A stretch of DNA of 64,000 nucleotides. Source: Opisthorchis felineus (taxonomy: Eukaryota > Platyhelminthes > Trematoda > Opisthorchiida > Opisthorchiidae). The stretch lies in assembly GCA_004794785.1 (NCBI GenBank), contig SJOL01009557.1, positions 418,664 to 482,663 of the forward strand, written 5' to 3'. Numbering within the stretch: the stretch's first letter is position 1; every line of letters starts with the position of its first letter. A model generated the notes under the pieces. The model ran no database searches. It saw nothing but the letters and a program-made list of their open reading frames with translations, and had not been told where the DNA came from. The translations under genes and the position numbers were made by a program. Positions 13,601 to 25,600 of the stretch are shown one piece after another.

Positions 13601-16600
13601 TATTTGTGGGTACTGCCTACTTGGACCGAAACGTAGACATAATCGAACAATTTAATGAAGACTTTTGACAACAGACGGTCTCACTTCGCCGAAGAACCGG
13701 ACACCAATGCTGTTCCGTCCATGCTTAAATTGTTCCGAAGAAGTCTGCTACGCGCGTGTGTCACTGGTCCGCTTGAGCATATCTGCGACTGTTCCGTCGA
13801 AACATCTCACATTAAAACAACGGCAAAAATCGCCATCCCAGTCGACCAACTACGAGCAGTGCAAACCACAACACACTTTAGCGATAAATTAACATTATTG
13901 TGCCGGCGCCACACACTATCCGAGTGCGATTAATCTCGCTGTTGATCAACGAAAACCCGATTTGGCATAACACACTGACTACGAACGTTCAATAATCAAT
14001 AATCAATTAATCGAGAAAAACGGAGTGGCTGTTCAATGTCGTCCCATACCAGTTATCAAGGCGACTGGAATATACGGTTCAGACCATCCTCGAGAGAAGT
14101 ATGTGAGGGACAAATATATATGGAATGTGAGGAAAAAGCATCACAAAAACAGTAGTCAGACTAGACCAAGGGAGGACATACCTGTTGCTGTTCACGGTTA
14201 GAAGTACCCAATGTGTCTAGAATCAGGCGTATCAAAACCGGCATAATTTCACGCAGTGTACGGGACGTGTTGGGAACAACAACCTTCCAAACATGTACAG
14301 CAACCTGGCGTACAAACAGTGACGGGTCCGAACGAACCATGTGCAACCTGGCCAGTACCCGATCGTGGCGCTCGGAGCCCATGATTGCACTGAGGCGATC
14401 ATGAGCTGCAGAAGTTCCAAAAGTATCGTCCTCATCTTCAGTCTGTAAAAAAATTCAAAACATTGAGAGACTATCAGTGACTGCAGATAATGAAAGAAAG
14501 TGAACTAGGTGAAAACGAATGAGTGTGTACGAAAAGAGATTGGTCCTGAGTGGTAGCAGTATCTCCAGCGCAGTGTCAGGCAAGCAGAAAAGCTGATAGA
14601 AACACCACTGTTCCTGCGACCGACAGCATGAGATTCGGGTACCAACGGGCGCCTTCGATAACGAAATCAGAAGTGTATTCACTTTCTGAATAGACCAGTC
14701 ACAGCCAGTTTTTTTAGGTGGTTTACCCCGAGAGAGAGTAGCATCTGCGGTATCGTGCTGGTCTCAGCATTCTATTTGACTACGATTGGTTACTTTGTCA
14801 CAACAGACAAAAAAATAGAACCCAGATAGCAAGAAAGAGTGAAAAAACTCAGTCCACCAGAAAAGTAACACGAATGTGGAAGACAGCATCCTACAGAGTA
14901 TCCGACAAATTGGCTGGAGAAAAGGAAAGATAGACTTTGGTCACAAACAACTGCAGTCGAGTGGGTTAAATTCAAAACCAAAGAAGTATCGTACGAGACG
15001 TGTCCCAAGCTGAGCATTTCGGCGTCGTTGAATGTTCGACCTAGAAACTAAAAATTGGAGGATAATCGATTGAAGGGAACTAGGGAGGCTAGGACACCCA
15101 GCGTTGAGGTCCATGCTCACAAGTGCAACGATCCTTCCGTAGTTGGTGTACTTTAGACCGATTGTTCCCAGTCGGCTTGAGTACACTGGGTCATGAGGAT
15201 TTGCATTTCCGAGCTCCGTGGATACCCTCACATAAACATATAGTTTCGAAGAAGTTATTGGTATACCTCATACCAGCGAGTCATCCTCTGAGTATTCAAG
15301 TATGGATGATAATACCTCACCCACTTATGTACTACACGGTTACTACGTTCTGGTAAAACCTATCTTGGAAACGAGAGTGCTCGAACAGTATATTTGACAA
15401 CCCCGAAGCAATATCACGAGACACTTCCGCCCGAGAATTTCACTAGCGGTCATATGAAGAACTGTCCCCGACCTGCGGAATGAGTTACCATGTATATGGT
15501 AAATAATGACTCGTTCGACGCCGTCCATGTTGTCCGGTTCCTGAACCGTTTCACTTGTACCCGACGATGATGATGAGTGAGTGAGTGAGATCCTAGATCT
15601 TCCCAAGTTCCTTGAGCTGTCTATGATGGTTGTGCTACCACAAAGTCTGGTGCAGGTAGGACTGAATTCCACGTCTGTTGTCCGTCACGCCTACACGATG
15701 CCGTTTATGCCCGCTGAGTTCCCTTGATTACCCGGAATTCGATTTTATATTGTCACAAGTTCACCGATACGATCCGGTAGTTGTCGCGGCTTTGAGATTC
15801 TTACTGGATGCCCCCAAAACGGCCTGTAACGACAGACCTCCTTATGGGTCGTTATCTGCTAGTATACCCAAAAGTGGACCGGTCCGGGAGACTTGATTTT
15901 CGATTGATCTAACCTGGCAGAAAAACACTGCCGTTCCACAGAAACGGTGGATAGCGTTAGCATCAGAATAAACAGACCACCGTTATGATGGGCTCGCATA
16001 AAATGTACCTATGGTTCAAGGATTGGTTAGAGATCATTTGTTACTCCGATTTATACGATATTTAGTGTACAGTGGTGCCCGTATCGCACAACACGCCAAA
16101 CTGGATACACCGAAAATCGACCTGGCGTCAGTCTACTTATTAAGAAGGTCAGTAGATGGATGATAAGTAGCAATTTAAGCGGGCTGGTGGTGTGATCTTG
16201 CTGCAAGCGACAGCAGACCATGAAATGGACGAATTTAGCGGGTAAAGCTCGTTAATATTGAGTCCAACGACATAGGAACGTTGACCACAATAAATAAAAA
16301 ATTTAGTGCCACATACCTTAGTTGTCCCTTTGCCTGAAAGACCAGAGAGTTGATACAAGAGATCGCCAAGTAATTTCACTGAAGCATGCCTAATGCGCCA
16401 GTTCGGGTCGGCAATGCCCCTCTCAAGTTCTGGGAGTAGCAATTCCACAGACGTTTCCGCAAACATCTGTACGATCCGTTGGGCAGCACGCAAAGCCGTT
16501 TCTCGTAGAAATTCGGTCTCATCGGACAAAGACTGTAAAGGGCAACGCAAAAGGTAATAGATGATACGTTATACAAGCGACCGGAGCGAAATGGAAGCGA

Positions 16601-19600
16601 AAGGATACACTTACGTTCAAAATCGTTGGTATGATTGGTCCGATAAATTCAGCGAACGAATCCCGGAAAACTGTAGGTAAATAGACAAACAGCATCAGGT
16701 ACCCATCGCGCACGTGGGGAGCAACCTTGGAATCCGATGCTGCAGTACGAATGAAATCAGGCAGAATCGAACGAAGGCGTTCAATACCCATTGCCCCGAG
16801 AACTTCTGCCAAGCCCTGTGCCGCACCTGAACGGTCAACAGAGGACGCCTCTGAGGTCAGTGTGGACAGTAGCCACGGGAGTATTTCCTAGGGAAAGAAA
16901 AGTAGACCAGAAATCGGTGTTCATTCGTGAACTGGGAGGAGAGAAATCACAAACACGCACCGCCATTCTATCAAGATAAACACGTACAAGGAACGTTAAC
17001 CCAGCGACTTGCCAAAGTGTTCAGTTCTGCCCGTTTTTTATTCGCTATAAACCCATTTTCAGAGACACAGTTGTTCGACTGCTGTCCACTTCTCCCGGCC
17101 AAGTGAGAATGATGCTCAAACAGTAGTGCGATGAAGCTGAAAGTCTAGCGGATTGATTATTGACAGTGTTAGCGAAGAAGCACTCCGCTGACCCTGAGTT
17201 TTCCGACTTTACTGTTGACATGAAGATCATGACGTGTAAGCATGGACGATGATGGCTTTAACGAACAAACTCCATTAGTTACGGGATCAGACCATTACCC
17301 TTTCTCCAGCAAGAATATAACAACAACCAACGTGGCTGAGTTTACTGGTCGAGGTAGTGGTTTTTCGTCCCTTTCGATAAAAGCTAAGCTGGTTCGTTTA
17401 CATGGCTGAGCAGAGATGGTTTGTATTTTCTGGCAAAACCGACTGCAAACACACCTACGGTATAGTTGCATTTGGTCGCCTGCATGAAACCAGTTCACAA
17501 GGGTGAATGAGGTAGCTGTTAGGTCAATATTAAGAATTAACTTCCTCCTGAACGGCATTGGTAATCGGGCAAAAAAGCTGCAGTACACACAGAAAAAGCC
17601 CAAAAAGCTCACCTCCCGGATACGTATTACAAGATCTCTGTCAGATGTGGTATCAAACTCAATAGTAGAACATCTTTACTGTACATCCGTCATACATAAC
17701 TTCAAACTGGGCTCCCCAACGTCTTTGGCGTCCGCTTTGCTCAAGTTTCCAAATGGAATGATTTATCTTAACAGAAACGTGCACAGCTAACCACTGTAGG
17801 CTGTGAATTGCTTCAATTCTTCCAATAAAGTCTAGGTAATACTTTATTAGCAGCAACTGCCTATTCCAAAATTGTTCTCCCTCAGTAAAGACGGGGATTT
17901 AAAAGACCAACCTTCCCTTAGATTGTTGCATTAGCATGATCAATTTTGTTTTTTATCCAACAAGTGATGACAATCAGTAAACCATGAATGACTATCTTCT
18001 AGGCCTATGGTTCAACACCAGAATTATGAATGAATGCCAGCTAACCGTACAATCGACAGTCCATGAAGAAACCAAGATCTAGTCCAGAGTTACTAATGAC
18101 CAGGAGACCACTCGTTGGGTGATTTCTGCTGGGTCGAGCTAGTGGGACAAAGTGGAAATGATACAGGTCGACTTAAGCAAACTAAGTCGGCATTTCGACC
18201 GGTTTCGCCCCTCTTGGGGCTCATCAGGTGGGCACAGTCCCCCAGTTTCCGTCAATCTTATGTTCTATTTGAACCCAAATTGGACTGATTTCGACAAATG
18301 CACTCATTTGCATATCAATTTGGTTTTCACAGGAGACTCAGCTGAATCTCTCGTTTATGGTACTTTTCAGTCGAGACTCCCGTCAAAACTAAATTGACAT
18401 GCAAATGAGCGTGTTTGTCAAAATCTGTCCAATTTAAGTTCAAGTAGAGCATGAGGTTGACGAAAACTCGCATGAAGAATTTTCGTCACTAAAGAACTCC
18501 GGATCCGAAAAACTGTTTTGTTTTTTAAGGGCAAATAGATAAACAAATTGTGTAGTATGTAGATTTGATCTAAAACAAATAAGACAAGCCAATAAGCCAG
18601 AAACCACGCGAAGACAATACACGGTACAGGAGTCAGACTCACCGTGAAACAAGACTCTCCCATCCCTCGGACAAGAGCACCTAAAGCGGCAGCAGCGACA
18701 GAACGGATTTCTGGTACGGCATCCAGAAGGCAAGCTTTCAGTGAGGGTACAATATTCGGGACATACGGTTGTAATTCCTGAAAGTATAATAAGGTAGACG
18801 CAGCAGTTTAACCAAGATCCAAAACTACTGGGAAGGATAGGCCAAAAAAATATCAAAAGAAACCGCTACTGGACAGCGGGCCATATGTAGGCAGCGATTT
18901 GAAACGAACCTCTTTTCGTGCTAAGCTGTGAAGGTTGCCAAAAATCTGTGCGGCTGTCTTTCGGGATTCAGTAGATCGGTCGGCAAACGCACGTTGAATG
19001 ACTGGTAGTATCAGAGCCAGACTTGGGGCATCCAGGACATGAACGAAACACGTGTCACGCAACGCCAGCAAACAAGGCATCTTGTCGGCAAGTGGATCCT
19101 GTAAACAGCCGGTCAGTAACGGTACCAGGGCTGACGAGAGAGAAAGAAAAGCGAGAGTGAAAGTCTATTGCCAGAAGATAGGAGCATAAAACGAAAAACT
19201 TGGGAAAATCGGGAGCTTATGGTGAAGAAAAGAGAAGGCTGTAAAGCGGTATCAAAAAAGCACCGAAGACCCAAACATGCGTTGAAACTCAGAGCAGGTT
19301 TTGTTCATAAAGTTGTGGGAGCGCCGGAACCGATAGGAATGATGGAAAGTATATTCAGATTAAAGAAATGAGGAAGGTGGACATTTATTGCCCTTGACGA
19401 AACAATTCGGAAGAGCCATCCTATTGCAAAAATAGACAACCGTCCACACTGGGTATATGCAGGCAAGCGGATCGGGATCAGTCACCTAATGCTTAGATAC
19501 ACAGCCCATATTTTTGACCTGCGCACCCTACTGTCGCCGACGAAGTTTGGTTGCATGGAGTATATGACTTGGATGGGTCTATAGAACATCGAATTATTTC

Positions 19601-22600
19601 TAGTCAGTAACTTGATGACCCACTGTTAGACGGAATCCATACTCCAAGCGTACGTTGTAAATCACTGAGTGGATGAACACATTACATGTGAGCTGGTCAG
19701 TAGACTGGAAAGGCTGATCCACCAGCAGGCCGTACTGGACGAGCTTAAAGGTGGTGGGTGCCAGGTATAATATAAACTGTACAAGACCCAAAGCCATATA
19801 CCATATACATTAACAACAACAACAGCTTGTTCTCTATTAGCTTTACATCTGTCCATTCCAAAAGAGACTAGATCTAATCCGTTCCTCGAACCAGACGACA
19901 AACATGTTCTTATATTTGATTTGTACGACTTCAATGGACACGTAAAACTCTGAGTGAAAATGTGTTAGAAGCGTGTCATTCGGTCTCGGCGTAGTTTGAA
20001 TGTCTCACGCGACTGAGGTTGATGTGAGCTGCCCCATAAGCCAACCCACCCTAATTCATGAAGTTCTCAGTAATTAAGGGTAGTTTGGATATTATTTGAG
20101 AGTAAATATTCATGATGCAGTTACCCTCTTTCGGGTATGGTACTGGAGTGTAGCTGGGTAACACAAAACTGCAACTGCCTCGCAACGGCTAAGTGGCAAG
20201 AGCCGACAACAATCACTGCCACCAATAAGCTACAGAACACTACAAGATGAAGGGCGTTGTTAGCTCTCCGGATGGATCGATCTGACATTCGCAAGGATGA
20301 CTGTGTCCATATCATATCTTCGGATACTCCACAGCGGCGAAAGACTGGAGCATTCACTAGATCTAAATGGAGAAAGCGGTTAAAAACCTACGGATAAGAC
20401 CGTTTCGCTAGTCTAGTGGGTCAGGTTTTGAAGGCGATTCCCATTGGCCTCCCACTCAGGAAGAAACCTCATCGTCCGCGAAACGTTCTGGTATGTTCTG
20501 AAAGAGTATCGGCGTAAGGAAAACTCTTTCGACGAGGTACTACCAAACGGTTAAGTACGCATATAGCCATGGGCTAAGTCCACTCAGTCTCGTGTGACCA
20601 GGTTGTGTGTGTATGCTCATCTTTGTTGATATCTGTCAGTTGTTCTACAGCAGCTTAAGAAAATGGGCCTCCCCGACATGTCCTAATGGTCATCGTATCG
20701 TTGTTCACAGGGTGCATACTGCGCCAGATTTGTGGCTTGCCATGCACACAGCACCCGTCCGGTTCGGTCTGGATTCTTTCTCCGTTGGTTGGCAGGCTGG
20801 ATATTTAACACCACAGTGGCCAGTTCAGCAGCACAGCACCATATATGATGACCATGCAAATCACAAAACGTATCATGAGATTTATTTGTCGGCATATTAT
20901 GTACTGGTGAACACAAATAGATGATACACGGGTTCGAAAATTTTCAATCAATAGCCAAACCGTGTTACCAACCCGATTTTCGCCCTACATTGTGTTTCAA
21001 CCGTTATCTTCGAATTGCTGATAAAATACGGATTGCTTTGGTTTTTACTTTACACTGCGTAGCGCTCTGTGAGGATTCCAGGGGCTAATATATAATCCGC
21101 TTAGATAACTAACGAAATTTATTTCGGCCGTGGTCAGGCTGTGTGATTTATAGCTGCTTTTTGCCACGCTGTGATCGGTTGCGGCCAAAATTAATCAAGT
21201 CTGGGGGTGTAACTTCATGATATCGATAAGAAGGCAGCCAAAGAAACTAAAATCACGAACAGAAAAAAGAAGATGAAGGCAACATTACGGGAAAGAACGA
21301 TGTACTTTAGTCTCCAAGGGACGACCATAAGTTCGTTTTCCTCCCGTGGTTAATGATACTATACCTGTCGATCCACAACTTCGAGGAACATGAAACGGAA
21401 ACGTGTCAAGGACGGATTGAAAGGAATGTAAGTAGCGTTCGAGGACAAGTAGAAATCGCACGTCTTCAAGCAACAGATGCAGCATTATTATTCGGCAGAA
21501 AATCGTTCACATATAGTAAGCTGGCAAAATAAATGCAACACATGACGCACCTTGAACCTCCGGATTCCGAATCACATTTCCAATTTGCTTTAAAGCGCGC
21601 ACTCCTGCCTGTTTCAACTGGTCTTGCGAATCAACCAACACATCAAGCAGACGAGGCACGATTTGAGGTAAACAGGCAGAAAGCTGTTTCGGAGCGCAAT
21701 GAGTCATAGTGGCCAGGAGTTCAACCGATTCTATAACACAAAGATGCGCGTACTGGATAAAGGCGAATACAATAAAGGGTGCGAAAACGCCATAGCTTAG
21801 TAACCAGGATGTAAACATATAGAAACTCGAAGGTGAGAGGTGAAACAGCGATTGTTCACTAGAAAACATCTGCCGAAGTTGAGGTGAGTACCGAAAGGTT
21901 TCAGGAAGCCTCAAACGGGAGCATTCAAACACGTAAGAACACGTAATGAGTACTATTTGACATACTAGAGCAAAACGATGACGCCAGTTATGACTGGCTC
22001 ACGTTACAAATACTCATTCTTGTTGACAGTCAGATACTACTTTTAGGCAAACGATAAACTGCTGAAAAAAGGCCCACGTATCACGGTCACTGTAGACTTA
22101 CGCGCTTTCGTTCTCCAAGACTGCTGTTCGTCAATAGCTCGAAGTAACGCAGGTAGAATCAGCCTCACTCCATGAGCACTGAGCTTGCTCATGATAGCTC
22201 GTGCAGTGCCAGATGCCGCCTGTAATTCAAGGGTAGTAAAGTCATCGATAAAGTGACCGAGCAGAAGGTACTGTCCAACGAAATGCAAACCGAAGCACAA
22301 CTTACTTCGCGCACACTTGGGCTAGAATCGCCGAAAGCAGTAAGTAAACCGGAAATCAACCGAAAAATGTATGGTTCAAACAAGCGACCCATCCCCAAGC
22401 AAAGACGTTCCACGGCCAGAAGAGCACCTGAAAGACAAAGTAGGTACGGAGATCGGGAGAAATTATCGGCTGCAAAGTGACTGATATCAGGAAGCTGAAC
22501 ATAAACAAAACAGGTCTACCAAATGTAGAACTGACCTTCACGATGCTTTGCTGATTTCGTATCCTCCAATGCAGGTATCAATTTATCAATGATACCATAA

Positions 22601-25600
22601 TGTTTCAGCGATAAAATTCCCAGACCACGAGCAACACCAGCGATCCCATGAGCGGCGCCGTGTCGTTCTGCGTAGGTTGAAGCTCCTACGAGCGTCGACA
22701 TTAGGCGTGTGACTGTTTTAGTTTTCTGCTCCTCTGACAACTTGGTCACCAGCGAAGCCAGACAGTCTTCAACGGCCTGTTGCACCTAGGAACAGAAGAT
22801 GATAATTTTGGACGATAAGGTTAAGGGGCAATCAAGGCCCGGAGGACAAAAAGAAGATAGTTATTCAACCTACCACGTCTGAGGGGAAACTGAGCGTTCC
22901 AAGCAAACGGTTGAAAATATTCCACACCCTAGGGTCATCAGCGGACAGATGCTGAGAGAGTGAACCAGTTAGAATCAATACAGACTGACGAACTGCGTCC
23001 AATTCTGCAACATTGGGTGCTTTGTTGAGGAAAGTTTCCAGAATGGGTAGTAGGCGATCAAGATGGGCCTACAGTGGGGATTGAAGAGAAAACCGAGAAA
23101 AGTGGCATAAGTTTCGAAAAACGCACAGGGAATAAAACCCGGAACAGAGGAACTTAAAACCCATCTTCACGTACTTTTCCGTAGACAGCAACAGCTCGTA
23201 GTCCCGCTTTGAGCATAACCGACTGTACAGCTGGGTGACGATCGTTCAGTCCGTCCGGTACCAAGAATCGGAACATGTTAATCAGCCAAGTGTCAGTTCG
23301 ACTAGCCTTCTCCACTTCGCCTGAGGGCTTTTCCACATTCACTGTAGCCTGATCTCCGTCCACTTGATCAAGTTCTCTAACCAGGAGACCGGGACGCAAA
23401 GAACGATGAGCCACATCAGATGGGTTGAGCGCTTCAGGTAGGCGTGTGAGAGCAAACGCCAGTCCGACACGCTCACGCCATCTGTCAGCGGATTCAGGGA
23501 CCAGAATGCGACCAATATTGTCTTTGACAGCCGGTTCACGCTGTTGGTATATTTAAAAAGGATCACGATTATGTAAATTTCACGGTGGATGCTAACGTGA
23601 GTGTCATATCAGTCAGTCTTAAAATGGGGGATGACAAGGTGACTTGAGAATCAATAGTAAATGGAATGGCGAGCAACTAATGCCTTCTTAAGTGATGTGG
23701 AATTGTGGATAGTACGTTTTTTGGGAAGACTGGTGAGAAGTCACAGAGGTTGTACAGACCAGTTTATCCTGACTTTCAACCGCAACAATGGTCTTGTGTG
23801 AATTCCCAGATGCTATGAGTGAGATCCAATAAAGGCGACTTTCAGGTAAAGCTTCGGGTGCACAATTAAAATAATCTCACGGATTATAACTCAATCCCTG
23901 ATGTATCCGTCATAGTTCAAAGTGTTAGTGAAAACAGGTAAAAAATAACTACGGAAATCGCGTTTAAATTATACAGAAAAACAAGAATTCCTCAGACCAC
24001 TTACAAGTGGGCAAGTGTTTCTGCACTTAAACCATCACACATTAAGGGACAGACTTAAGCGATTGGGCTCTCAAACAACCGCCTTACCGACTAGATGTGA
24101 TGGACTTTGAAGTGACTAAAGTCAAACATTGCATAGCCCGCACGATTTGCACTGCACTCCATTGATAGCTATTTTACACTGGGAATGTAGACTGTAACAG
24201 TGAAAACTGACCACAACCAGATCAAAATTACGGTATGCAAAATCTTCATCAATATTGAATACACAAACGCTCCTTTTCACTTCTGGGAGCGAGACAATGT
24301 AGCTCTTTGGGCTCGGAACATAATGGGGTTAGGGTGAGTGGAACACCGTCATCAACAGTGTATCAGGCATTGCATACGCGTGCTATGATATTACCTTCAG
24401 GTAGTCAAACAAATCATTAGTTTGCGAGCTTAGAACCTCGACATCTATCTAAGGCAGAATCAGGCGAATACCCCACATATCAGAGAGGATAGAGAAAGGA
24501 TAATTACGTTATCCGTTTACATTACCATGAATGTAACTGATATAGATCTCGAATTATCTTTTGTTGCTATGAGGCCGGGGGCAATAAAAATGATCGATGT
24601 AGGTGTGGCTAACGTGAACCCATCGTATGACCTCTCGCGTACTTCATGAGTAACCTAATAAGTGACGGCATTGTCGCAGTACAACACGGACTAAGTGGGA
24701 GTGTACAAGAAATTCAGCGTAGAAAACATGGAGTAGGATAAAGTAAGCACAGCGCAATTTCGAAAACTCACGTAGAGCATAACTTTGTAAAGTTTAATCA
24801 TCTGTTCCAGAGACACGGCAATCTCATCTGGCGTTCGACGAATCAGACATAGCGCAAAGGCATCAGCAGTCGCTTTCTGAACGGGGGCAACGGGGCGAGT
24901 AGTTTCCAACAAGAGACGCTGAGCGAGCAGCATGGGCTTCAACAAGAGAGGATTTTTTGGTGTATCCAAAAGAGGAAGCATTGCATAAGACTGTTGCTCC
25001 TCCGGAGTGCACGGTTGCTCACACGACTGATTCAGACCCAATGATACCCACAGTCTAAAAAGTGAGACAGAAAATGGGTACCGACTGAATAGAGCATAAA
25101 ACAATATAACCGTTCAGTTGCAACACTTTCGGTGCCTAGCTGCCATGCTACTCGAGAGAAGCATGAAGGCTGAGAAACTGTCACGCAAGAGCGGTCGAGA
25201 TGGCTGGGTTGGGTTTGAACGATGAACCTTCCGGTCACTAAGTTCACGCCTTACCCACTGAGTCATCTCGACCGAGCGAATGAGTAACTGCCTCGAAAGC
25301 AAACATAACTCATAGGCACAGGCTTATCCGCCAAATATGAACTAGTTGATAATCTTGAGTAGGCTCGTTTTCCACGCAACACGACCGTACCCTTGATACC
25401 ACCTGTCCCATGGGAAACAACGCTGCGGCATAACAGAGTAAATAAGAATGCCGAGGGATTGCTAAGATTTAGGGAGACTCGAATTTAGCAAGAAAGATAG
25501 TTCCTTCATGGTGGATTAAATGATAGCAGCCGCACACTGTGCAAAAACCGGTTATCTGGAGCAAGTAAATCGAGTAGAACGAGGTGTTTAACAAGCTCAG

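Larger units (their letters stand above)
16888..18642 (-). other. GCN1 intron
   Basis: Contains the inverted hammerhead-type repeat at 18.19-18.48 kb, close to the next exon. Nothing else was recognised. Confidence 0.75.

Noticed and set aside
20607..20924. Plus-strand frame of 105 codons
   Set aside because: Inside a GCN1 intron, with no splice context and no recognisable domain.
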